Shown here piece by piece: positions 18,004-25,725 of a stretch of DNA of 64,000 bases. The stretch is from Rhodoferax sp. (lineage in GTDB: Bacteria > Pseudomonadota > Gammaproteobacteria > Burkholderiales > Burkholderiaceae_C): assembly GCA_030645355.1 (NCBI GenBank), contig JAUSNJ010000182.1, forward strand, positions 1 through 64,000. Direction: 5' to 3'. The translations under genes were made by a program, and so were the position numbers. The first letter of the stretch is position 1; each line of letters begins with the position of its first letter. The notes beneath the pieces were generated by a model. That model did not search any database. It saw only the letters and a program-made list of their open reading frames with translations, and was not told where the DNA came from.

Positions 18004-20268
18004 ATGAACAAACCCGCAAACCATCGCCTGGCAATGGCCCTGGCCCTGATTTACTGCTTGCCAGTTGCCCTTGTGGGCTGTGCCACGCAACCCGCAGCGC
18101 AAACGGCTGCAGCCGCACCAATTGCACCGATGCCCATGACGCCCGTCCAAGCCAAGGCGAATGGTGATGCAACGCCGGGCGCAACGGTCGCCAACCCAAA
18201 GCAGACGGAGGCCGATAGCGCCACCAAAATAATTCCTGGCACGGGCGTCTTCGTCAAGCCAGCCAGCATTGCCGCCCCACCTGCTGGCCCGCAAGACATC
18301 GTGCTGAATTTTGAGGGTGCCGACCTTCGCGAAGTGGTGCGCGTTGTCATGGGCGACATGCTGGGCGAGAACTACACCATCGACCCCAGGGTCAATGGCA
18401 CGGTCACCATCCACACCAGCCAGGCCATCAACCGCGCGGCGGTCACCCCCATTCTGGAAACCGTCCTGCGCATGAATGGCGCAGCCATGGTCAAGGAAAA
18501 CGGCTCGTACAAGATTGGCCCGCTCAACAGCGCGATGCGCGGCACCACCACGCCACAGATGGGCGCTTTGCAGTCCGGCTACAGCGTGCAGATCGTGCAG
18601 CTGCAATACATAGCCGCCCGCGAGATGTCCAAAATCCTGGAGCCGCTCTTGCCCGAAGGCAGTATTCTGCGGGTCGACGAGACGCGCAACCTGCTGATGC
18701 TGGCCGGCGCCGAAAGCGAAATGCGCCACGCGCTGGAGACCGTGGGCGTGTTTGACCTGGACTGGCTGGCCGGCATGTCGGTGGGCCTGTTCACCCTGAA
18801 AAGTGTTGATGTCAAAAGCATACTGCCCGAGCTGGAACTGCTGTTTGGCGACAAGTCCAAAAGCCCGTTCGCTGGCATGCTGCGCATCATCCCTATTGAA
18901 CGCATGAACGCCGTGTTTGTGGTCAGCCCAAGGCCACAGTACCTGGAACAAGCCAAGGTGTGGGTGGAGCGACTGGACCGCAACGGTGGCAAGAGCGGCA
19001 CGCGCCTGCACGTCTACCCCATGCAGAACGGCAGTGCCGAAAAAGTTGCGGTGCTTCTGAGCCAAGTCCTTGGTGGCAAATCTGCTTCAACGACTGCGGC
19101 TGCCACGGTGGCGCCCGGTCTAACTGGCGCCACAGTACAGTCATCCGGCGCTAGCCCAACCACCGGCGCGTTGGGTAGCACAGCCGGGGTGGTCGGCACT
19201 GGGGCAACGTTACCAAACGCAGCCTCTGCCGCAGCGCCAAGCGTTGTGGCCTCCGGCACCGGTGAAGCACTGGGTTTGGGAGCAGGCAGCAGCATCAAGA
19301 TCATTGCAGACCGCGACAACAACGCGCTGCTGATCATGGCCAATGGCGCCGAGTATGAAAAGATAGAAGAGGCTATCAAGAAGCTGGATGTTGTGCCGCG
19401 GCAGGTGCTGGTCGAAGTCACTATTGCAGAGGTTCAACTATCGGGCGCCCTGACCTACGGTTTGGAGTGGTTCTTCAACAACGGAAACAATCTCTCTGGC
19501 AGACTCGTCAACGCTTATGGCACGGCGGGCACCAGTGCGTTGTCAACCCTGGAACCTTCTGCGACCTTCGGAGCACCGTTGCCCTTCACGGCTGTGTGGA
19601 AGACCACTGGAGGCAATATTTCCGCCGTGCTCAGCGCATTGGCCAAAAATACCAAGGTCAATGTGTTGTCGTCGCCGCACGTCATGGTTACGGACAATCA
19701 AGTGGCCAAAATCAACGTGGGTCAGAGCGTCCCGATCGAAGGGCAAAGCACGGTGGTTGGCACGAATATTCTCCGCTCTGTGAGCTATGTGGACACTGGC
19801 GTCGTGCTATCGGTGCGGCCACACATCAATGCGGGTGGTTTGGTTACGCTGGAAGTCAGCCAGGAAGTGAGTGATGTGCAACCCGGAGCCAATGCCAACG
19901 GTCTGAACTCTCCCACTATCAACAAGCGCTCTGCGCAAACTATCGTTGCCGTGCAGTCGGGCGACACCATGGTGCTGGCGGGACTCATCAAAGACAACAA
20001 GACCGCAGGTTCGCAGGGCCTGCCACTGCTGTCAGAGATACCTGTGGTGGGTGCCCTGTTTGGCGCGAAATCTGACACAACCGAGCGAAGCGAGCTCATC
20101 ATCACCATCACCCCACGTGTGGTGAATGACAACCAGCAGGCCCGTGATGTGACGGCCGAATTCCGCAAAAAACTCACCGGCATGCGCAAGCTAAACGGCG
20201 ATGGGATTGGCACACTCAAGAGCGAAGAAGCGACTGCGGCGCAGGCCGAAGGCGCGAAAGGCAACTAA
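18004..20268 (+). CDS. gspD: Type II secretion secretin GspD
   Basis: The outer-membrane channel of the secretion system, 754 residues. The N-terminus is a lipoprotein signal ending VALVGC, so it may be self-targeting. An N0 domain (IVLNFEGADLREVVRVVMG) begins near residue 99, then N1 to N3 repeats. A Gly/Ser/Ala/Thr-rich insert at about 355-430 within N3 is a common secretin feature. The C-terminal secretin domain has VPIEGQSTVV, YVDTGVVLSVRPHIN and GDTMVLAGLI. It is the last gene of the operon, 21 bases after the GspC/N-like gene, and is followed by a 280-base regulatory gap. Confidence 0.95.
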   Translation: MNKPANHRLAMALALIYCLPVALVGCATQPAAQTAAAAPIAPMPMTPVQAKANGDATPGATVANPKQTEADSATKIIPGTGVFVKPASIAAPPAGPQDIVLNFEGADLREVVRVVMGDMLGENYTIDPRVNGTVTIHTSQAINRAAVTPILETVLRMNGAAMVKENGSYKIGPLNSAMRGTTTPQMGALQSGYSVQIVQLQYIAAREMSKILEPLLPEGSILRVDETRNLLMLAGAESEMRHALETVGVFDLDWLAGMSVGLFTLKSVDVKSILPELELLFGDKSKSPFAGMLRIIPIERMNAVFVVSPRPQYLEQAKVWVERLDRNGGKSGTRLHVYPMQNGSAEKVAVLLSQVLGGKSASTTAAATVAPGLTGATVQSSGASPTTGALGSTAGVVGTGATLPNAASAAAPSVVASGTGEALGLGAGSSIKIIADRDNNALLIMANGAEYEKIEEAIKKLDVVPRQVLVEVTIAEVQLSGALTYGLEWFFNNGNNLSGRLVNAYGTAGTSALSTLEPSATFGAPLPFTAVWKTTGGNISAVLSALAKNTKVNVLSSPHVMVTDNQVAKINVGQSVPIEGQSTVVGTNILRSVSYVDTGVVLSVRPHINAGGLVTLEVSQEVSDVQPGANANGLNSPTINKRSAQTIVAVQSGDTMVLAGLIKDNKTAGSQGLPLLSEIPVVGALFGAKSDTTERSELIITITPRVVNDNQQARDVTAEFRKKLTGMRKLNGDGIGTLKSEEATAAQAEGAKGN

Positions 20269-20337
20269 AATTCGCGATTTGGTGTTGCATTTAGGGAACA
20301 CAGGCGCAAAAAGCCTCTGAAAACGCTTGGAATCTCT

Positions 20338-20366
20338 TTGACCTGCCTAGTGAACTTTTGTACATT
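20338..20366 (+). promoter_or_regulatory. Sigma-70-type promoter P1 upstream of the secreted 306-residue protein
   Basis: TTGACC (20338-20343), a 17-base spacer, then TACATT (20361-20366). This is close to the vegetative consensus, with ideal spacing. The following TGG is shared with the second copy 80 bases downstream. It lies about 180 bases before the start codon. Confidence 0.65.
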
Positions 20367-20417
20367 GGCAGCATGCGTCAGGGAACTGGCCATCCGGCAG
20401 AGTAACTAAAAGTTTTT

Positions 20418-20446
20418 TTGACCGGTTTAGTCAATCCATGTACAAT
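20418..20446 (+). promoter_or_regulatory. Sigma-70-type promoter P2 upstream of the secreted 306-residue protein
   Basis: TTGACC (20418-20423), a 17-base spacer, then TACAAT (20441-20446), one of the strongest-looking promoters in the window. It lies exactly 80 bases after P1 and shares the pattern TAGT-N-AA and TGTACA-N-TGG with it. A related TAGTG...GTACACTGG block at 20456-20478 lacks a -35. The similarity extends beyond the promoter hexamers, so these may also be operator repeats. They would give a leader of roughly 95-100 bases. Confidence 0.7.
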
Positions 20447-20548
20447 GGATTTCGTTAGTGCAAAAGGTAGTACACTGGGCGCGGTAATTTATATTGCCAT
20501 CTCGGATGTATGAATTATTTTATTTTGGCCAAAATAGGAAACGTAAAC

Positions 20549-21469
20549 ATGAAAAAAACTTTTCAAAAGACTCTGATCGCTGCTGCCGCTGGCGTAGCTC
20601 TGATGTCTGCTGTCGGAACCGCTAGCGCTAACTCGCTGTTGTTCCCGTACTTCACTACAGCTACTGGCGCACAGAGCGTTTTGAGCCTGTACACACCCGT
20701 TGCTAACGCCACCACCGGCGTGCACTATGTGTACAACTACGGCACCGCTTGCACCCACTTCGATGCATACGGCAAGTTGACCGCAAACGACATCTTGACC
20801 CACTCCATCGCTTCTACAACAGCTGGTGGCTTCGGTAAGGCTGTTTCTGGCGATACATCCACTCCCGTGTACTTCCCCCTGTCTGGCCAAACCGGTTTCC
20901 TGGTTGTGACCACACGTGACACAGCAAGCAACACTGCCGCTACAGCTCTGCAAGGCGCTATGGCTATCGTTGACCCAAGCTCTGGCTTGGTGGTTTCCTA
21001 CACTGGTATCGACAATGCGTTGGACACAACCAACGTTGCTAACGAAGGTAACTTCGCTGCTATCACCAACACTAGCTTCGCTTTGGCTTCCTTGCCAACT
21101 TCGCTGGTGACCACTTCTTGGTACGGTGTTGTGGTCGGTGACATGAGCACCGCTATCGGCTTGGGCGCTAACTGGGCTGGTGTTTACACTGCTTCCAGCA
21201 ATGGCAACGTGTACAACAACGACGAAGTCGCTTACTCCGGCACTAAGTCCAAGGCCATCACTTGCGCTGGCGCGATCACCGCTGCTGATTTGATGACGGA
21301 CGCTCAAATTGCTTCCGTGACTGCTACTGGTAGCCTGATCAAGGTAACTGGTGCTGGTTCCGCTACCGGCACGGGCGCTGTTATGATGAAGATGCAGTCG
21401 GTCCAAGCCGCTGTTGGCGCTCCTTTCGCTGGTAAGCAGTTCCTGCACCGCGAAATCGCGACCAACTAA
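20549..21469 (+). CDS. Secreted protein of unknown function, probably highly expressed
   Basis: A 306-residue protein with a clear Sec signal peptide (MKKTFQKTLIAAAAGVALMS, cleavage probably after ...TASA at residue 26). The mature part is rich in Ala, Gly, Ser, Thr and Val, has two Cys (GTACTHFD and ITCAGA) that could form a disulfide, and begins NSLLFPYFTTATGAQSV. I do not recognise the family. Codon use differs from the neighbours: Ala is mostly GCT and Gly mostly GGC/GGT, the bias of highly expressed genes. ATG 20549 is preferred to the upstream in-frame start at 20510, since it begins the signal peptide. It follows gspD, has its own tandem promoters and ends at a strong terminator. A secretion-system substrate or surface-layer-like protein is possible, by inference. 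Confidence 0.8.
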   Translation: MKKTFQKTLIAAAAGVALMSAVGTASANSLLFPYFTTATGAQSVLSLYTPVANATTGVHYVYNYGTACTHFDAYGKLTANDILTHSIASTTAGGFGKAVSGDTSTPVYFPLSGQTGFLVVTTRDTASNTAATALQGAMAIVDPSSGLVVSYTGIDNALDTTNVANEGNFAAITNTSFALASLPTSLVTTSWYGVVVGDMSTAIGLGANWAGVYTASSNGNVYNNDEVAYSGTKSKAITCAGAITAADLMTDAQIASVTATGSLIKVTGAGSATGTGAVMMKMQSVQAAVGAPFAGKQFLHREIATN

Positions 21470-21485
21470 TAGTTGTTTCGCAGAA

Positions 21486-21519
21486 TTTGCACCTGGCCGT
21501 TTCGGTGGCCAAGTGCAAA
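21486..21519 (+). other. Hairpin in the 3' untranslated region of the secreted-protein gene
   Basis: TTTGCAC (21486-21492) pairs with GTGCAAA (21513-21519), and TGGCC (21494-21498) pairs with GGCCA (21507-21511). The long imperfect stem stands 17 bases after the stop codon and just before the terminator. It may protect the transcript from 3' exonucleases, consistent with an abundant mRNA. Confidence 0.5.
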
Positions 21520-21523
21520 ATGG

Positions 21524-21548
21524 AAAGCCCCGCTTGCGGGGCTTTTTT
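21524..21548 (+). terminator. Rho-independent terminator
   Basis: AAAGCCCCGC, a short TT loop, then GCGGGGCTTTTTT: a GC-rich perfect stem followed by a six-T run. It ends the transcript of the secreted-protein gene 55 bases after its stop and separates it from the lipoprotein gene that starts at 21600. Confidence 0.92.
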
Positions 21549-21599
21549 ATTGAACTTTCGCAGACACAATCAGTCTGACGTTATTTTCGAGAAAAGACG

Positions 21600-23384
21600 A
21601 TGAGCAAGTATTTGGCTGGCTGGGGAATCGTGTTAATGCTGTTGAGTGGGTGTGCCGGATCCGGTCCCTCAAGTCCCTCGCAATCGGCGGACGGCTCGCT
21701 CGTACAGATCACCGATATGCGTTCGGGGACAGAGCCAACCAAGGCTGCGCTTGCACAAGTGGGGGACGACATGGCGGTCGTGTATGCCACGAAAGATGGT
21801 CGTGTTGCTTTGCAGTTGCGGGGTAAACGCCAGTTGCTTGACGAGACGGCACGTGTCAAGAAGGGTGGCAGCTACTTTCAGTTGCATGCCGATGGCAAAC
21901 ACCTCCAGGCTCTGTGGTGGTCCCACGAAGATGGCAAGAATATATATTCCACCACATCAACCGATGGAGGTGAGAGCTTTGGTCCCGTCGCGATGGCGAA
22001 CGACGACCATGGTGTATTGCCTCCCTTTACCTTGGTGAAGGGTAGTAGTGGGGTGGCCGGCTTGGCGTACCATGATGAGCGCCTTCCCAACTACCAAGTC
22101 TATTTCAATCGTTCGACGGATGCGGGCCGTACGTGGCCTGGTCCGGATCAACGTCAGGATGTGGTGCCACCAAGTGGCCGCTCCAGCCTGGCGTTCGAAC
22201 CCCAGCTGGTCAAGACAAGCACGCAATGGCTATTGGCTTGGACTGACAGTGTTCCCAACCCAAAAGGGGGGCAAACATTTCGCCTGCTGCTAAGAACCAG
22301 CACAGATGAAGGCATAACATGGTCCGAACCCAAAGAGGTTACCTCCGCTCCCCATCAAATTTCCAGTCTGACCATGAAGGCCGTTGGAAATCGAGCCGTT
22401 ATCGCAGCGGATGAATTGAACACCGGCGTCATTGCATTGGTTACGCAAGATGGTGGCGCGAACTGGCAGCGTATTGGCGAGGTTGCAGTCGGTAGCTCTG
22501 GGGTTATCAACAGTGGTATTCGTCTCACGTTGTCCACCCAAGGGGAACGTGCACATTTGGTTTGGACCGAAGAACGTGGCGAAGCCAAGCCAACCATCCA
22601 GGTTGCCAGTGTGGACATCGTTGCTGGTCGTTGGCTGGGTAACGCACAGCGGCTGGATACCAAGCAAATTGCCAACACCCGCTCCACGCTGCCCACGGTA
22701 CTTGCCACGCGCGCGGGTCCGGTCGTTGCGGCTTGGCTGGACTACCGTAACATACGGCCCAACATCTATCTGGCCGTTTCCTACGACCAGGGTGTCAGTT
22801 GGTCTAACCCACAAACAATTTCCACACCAGGGATGGAGTCGTTGGGTTGGCCGCAATTGGTCGCGTGGGGCGAAGGTGCAGCGATTGCGTACGAACGGTA
22901 TCCAACCGACAAAATCATGGAAGGTACGTTAACAGTGCAAACGCTCACGCTTGGTGACAATTCGAGCAAACTTATGGCGGCATACGCGAAAGAAACTGGA
23001 CCAGATCTGGCAGAGCGCCAAAGAAAGCTGGAGCAACGTGTGCAAGGCTTGTGGAAGGCTCGTGTTGCAGGTGACTATGAAGCGGCCTACCGCTACTTTG
23101 ACTTTGCATACCAAGCTGCTACACCGCTCAAGGCATATCTTGACAATTCAGGTGTGATCACCTACCTGAGTTACGAACAACTCAAACTCACCATGGCGGG
23201 TAACGAGGCTAGCGTTGATATGAAGGTTCGATACGAGGTCAAGCCAATTGTCCTTCCTCAAACCGGGAAACCTATCTCGGTAGCACCATTTGATGCCGAT
23301 GTACCGACAAAATGGGTATGGGTAGGCAATGACTGGTATTTCGTTTATGCCCCGCAGTTCGACCAGCCTCTGCTCCGCTATTGA
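21600..23384 (+). CDS. Lipoprotein with sialidase-type Asp-box (BNR) repeats and an NTF2-like C-terminal domain
   Basis: A 594-residue predicted lipoprotein: the signal peptide ends in the lipobox LLSGC at residue 18. Five Asp-boxes (S-x-D-x-G-x-x-W/F) are visible: STDGGESF, STDAGRTW, STDEGITW, TQDGGANW and SYDQGVSW, spaced as in six-bladed beta-propellers of the sialidase superfamily. Catalytic sialidase residues could not be confirmed, so a glycan-binding or photosynthesis-stability-factor-like role is equally possible. Residues about 470-594 (VQGLWKARVAGDYEAAYRYF and beyond) look like an NTF2/SnoaL-type alpha+beta domain. The start has an upstream GAGAAAAG. It is monocistronic, between a terminator and a convergent gene. 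Confidence 0.82.
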   Translation: MSKYLAGWGIVLMLLSGCAGSGPSSPSQSADGSLVQITDMRSGTEPTKAALAQVGDDMAVVYATKDGRVALQLRGKRQLLDETARVKKGGSYFQLHADGKHLQALWWSHEDGKNIYSTTSTDGGESFGPVAMANDDHGVLPPFTLVKGSSGVAGLAYHDERLPNYQVYFNRSTDAGRTWPGPDQRQDVVPPSGRSSLAFEPQLVKTSTQWLLAWTDSVPNPKGGQTFRLLLRTSTDEGITWSEPKEVTSAPHQISSLTMKAVGNRAVIAADELNTGVIALVTQDGGANWQRIGEVAVGSSGVINSGIRLTLSTQGERAHLVWTEERGEAKPTIQVASVDIVAGRWLGNAQRLDTKQIANTRSTLPTVLATRAGPVVAAWLDYRNIRPNIYLAVSYDQGVSWSNPQTISTPGMESLGWPQLVAWGEGAAIAYERYPTDKIMEGTLTVQTLTLGDNSSKLMAAYAKETGPDLAERQRKLEQRVQGLWKARVAGDYEAAYRYFDFAYQAATPLKAYLDNSGVITYLSYEQLKLTMAGNEASVDMKVRYEVKPIVLPQTGKPISVAPFDADVPTKWVWVGNDWYFVYAPQFDQPLLRY

Positions 23385-23397
23385 ATGAGGGGACGAA

Positions 23398-23429
23398 GTA
23401 GCAGCGGGCCCGGATGTGGCCGCTGCTAC
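23398..23429. terminator. Palindromic hairpin between convergent genes
   Basis: GTAGCAGCGG (23398-23407) pairs with CCGCTGCTAC (23420-23429). The perfect 10-base stem sits in the 58-base gap between two convergent stops. There is no T run on either side, so it may act as a bidirectional stabiliser or weak terminator rather than a classical one. Confidence 0.45.
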
Positions 23430-23442
23430 TCGCTGTCGAACC

Positions 23443-25650
23443 CTAGATTTTCTGGGTCCAGAACTGGTACATGCCCGCAAATGTGTCGGGGTACTCCGTT
23501 TCGAACGCGTGCCAATTGTCAAGGTTCGTTCCAGATTTGTCGTCTGGGTATCTATCGTGGTATTGCTTGGAAACTGCGTCATCAACTGAAAAGCCAATGA
23601 GTTGCAGGCCAAGCAGACTCAAAGCGTCCGCTAGTTCAGGAATGGTGTAGCGCCGCTCCTGCACATGAAACAAGAGATCGCGGCACTCGCTTAGGCCAAA
23701 GAAGTCCCTGAAAGTTGTGACGTTCCCAAATACATCTGAACTGCCTGCGCTGAGGATATCCTGTCGGCATCGCCGGATACTGTCCGCGGTAGGGGTGTAA
23801 CCCTTTTCCTGAATATAGCGGCGGGTGGTGACGACACTTCGGCGCCCCAGCTCACTATAAAAACCCAGCCTCATAAAACCACGCGGGCGCAGAATGCCAA
23901 CCAAACCCTTCCACGCGGTAAACGGATCAGCCATGTGGTGCAGTACGCCGACCGACTCAATCACGTCAAACGTGCGGCCCAAACTGGGAAGCTTCAGGAT
24001 GTCTGCATGCCCATATTGAATATTGGTGAGGCCCAGTTCCTTGGTCTTTCGCCGGGCGTAGCACAGACTGGAGACGCTGAGGTCAATTGCCAAAACTTCC
24101 ACACCTTGATACAACTGAGCGGCTTCGATGGACTGTTGGCCCGTACCGCAACCGGCAATCAAAATTTCCGTCGTTCCAACATGGTTTTCCTTCGAAATGG
24201 GCGAATACGGAAAACACTGCTTTAGATAGATATCGATAGGCGTAGGCTGAATGGCCGATGCGGTCTTCAACCAGCGGGGATAGGGGTTTTCCTCGTATTG
24301 CTCCTGAACGGCTTGCGAAGTGCAGTCATCAATTGGAGTGAGTCGAACCACACTAGGCCGAAGTGCTCGCTCAGTGGCAGGTTCAACAATCTGAAGGGTA
24401 ATCAAATCCTGAATCGGCTGCTCCCACTCCATCTTTATGAGAGAGTACGCATCCACAAGGGAGTTCAGGGGACGGTAGGCACCCAGCGCCGCCACTAAGT
24501 AGCCAGACAAGGGTACCGAAGCACCCAAGCGACGCAAAAGCTCGGCTTCCACCGCAGCCACTTTTTGCAGTTCCCCCGCCGAAGTGGCAAAAACATATTC
24601 GTTGATGAAACACTGCTTGGCAATGGCACAGAGCAGCAAGGTCATCGCGTGCTTGTGGACATCAGCGGTCGAATCGTCATTACGCAGTCGGCCTTGCGCA
24701 TCGAATGCTGCATCCAGAAGTATTCCCCGCGCCTGCGTAAAAAAGCGCTCATTCTCCATGCCTTTGATTTGCATACACTCCAACACCGCCAACAGGAGCG
24801 GCTCGGACATTAGGGCCAGAAGTCCTTGCTCATCAAACAGCTCGCCCAGACTTAGAGGTGCCAGTCCACCGTGCTCCGCACGAACGAAGCAAGCATTGAT
24901 TTCTGAATTGAGGCGAATAACCTGTATTGCTGGCGCGAAAAGCTCCGCTGGGCGTGTCCAGGCTTCGCGAATCGCTCGCAACAGGAAGCCACGAAACATC
25001 TCATTTGCACCCGTGACGATGACCTTCTTTGCGCATCGCGAGAACCCCACCTTGGCCTCCGGTGTTTCGAGAATACACAGCGCCTTCATGTAAAGGATCA
25101 ACGCTTGTTCCGGCAGCACAGCCTTCTCAAGACCATATGCCTGCCCTCTGAGAGCGACTTCCTGCCCGCTGATCGCCGCAGCGTGGCGTGGAACGATACT
25201 GGTAACGGCACTGAAATCAGAAAAGGCTTCATCGAATCTATTGAGCTTCGACTTAGCAATCCCCCGGCTGTAATACGCGTCCGCGAAACGAGGATTTAGC
25301 TTCAACGCGTGGTCGTAGGCCGCGATGGCACTGTCAAAATTCTGCTGCGCAGCCAACGCATTTCCGTAATTGCACTGCAAAGCGAAATCGTCCGGAGCCA
25401 GCCGAACAGCGCCGGCCAATGTCTTCACGGCACCCGGTGCATCGCCAATCTGCAACGCAATCATCCCCAACAGGTGAAGCGCGTGTATGAATTTCGGTTG
25501 GACGGAGAGGATGCGCTCACACAGGGTTTTGGCCTGCTGCAATTGTCCGGCCTGATGCAGTTGAGCGGCTTGCTGAAACTGGAAGAGGAGATGATTCGGC
25601 TGCACGGGCAGTGCTGGCGCAAAAATGTTTGGCTTGCTTTTGGATTTCAT
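23443..25650 (-). CDS. TPR protein with C-terminal SAM-dependent methyltransferase domain
   Basis: A protein of about 735 residues. Residues 20-190 hold four to five TPR units (ALHLLGMIALQIGDAPGAVK, FADAYYSRGIAKSKLNRFDE). A middle region of some 280 residues is helical with no recognised motif. The C-terminal methyltransferase has motif I ILIAGCGTGQQSIEAA, VLAIDLSVSSL, and FDVIESVGVLHHMADPFTAW. TPR-methyltransferase fusions occur beside protein-glycosylation and surface-glycan genes. The start is uncertain: ATG 25650 is given, but a GTG at 25698 would add 16 residues and neither has a strong Shine-Dalgarno. It is the last gene of a minus-strand set of three (29356 to 23443). Confidence 0.82.
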   Translation of the reverse strand: MKSKSKPNIFAPALPVQPNHLLFQFQQAAQLHQAGQLQQAKTLCERILSVQPKFIHALHLLGMIALQIGDAPGAVKTLAGAVRLAPDDFALQCNYGNALAAQQNFDSAIAAYDHALKLNPRFADAYYSRGIAKSKLNRFDEAFSDFSAVTSIVPRHAAAISGQEVALRGQAYGLEKAVLPEQALILYMKALCILETPEAKVGFSRCAKKVIVTGANEMFRGFLLRAIREAWTRPAELFAPAIQVIRLNSEINACFVRAEHGGLAPLSLGELFDEQGLLALMSEPLLLAVLECMQIKGMENERFFTQARGILLDAAFDAQGRLRNDDSTADVHKHAMTLLLCAIAKQCFINEYVFATSAGELQKVAAVEAELLRRLGASVPLSGYLVAALGAYRPLNSLVDAYSLIKMEWEQPIQDLITLQIVEPATERALRPSVVRLTPIDDCTSQAVQEQYEENPYPRWLKTASAIQPTPIDIYLKQCFPYSPISKENHVGTTEILIAGCGTGQQSIEAAQLYQGVEVLAIDLSVSSLCYARRKTKELGLTNIQYGHADILKLPSLGRTFDVIESVGVLHHMADPFTAWKGLVGILRPRGFMRLGFYSELGRRSVVTTRRYIQEKGYTPTADSIRRCRQDILSAGSSDVFGNVTTFRDFFGLSECRDLLFHVQERRYTIPELADALSLLGLQLIGFSVDDAVSKQYHDRYPDDKSGTNLDNWHAFETEYPDTFAGMYQFWTQKI

Positions 25651-25725
25651 GGATTGCGTCCGGTCTTGAGAGGCGGTATTGGATGAGAACCCCTGCACAG
25701 TAAGGCAAGAGCTGACAGTGTGATT

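Noticed and set aside
17968-19065. A 365-residue open frame antisense to gspD
   Set aside because: It overlaps the secretin gene and its translation is His/Gln-rich shadow sequence.
20489-21448. A 319-residue open frame on the minus strand across the secreted-protein gene
   Set aside because: It is antisense to a gene with signal peptide, promoters, terminator and biased codons. The open frame follows from that codon bias, and its Ser/His/Gln-rich composition is not protein-like.
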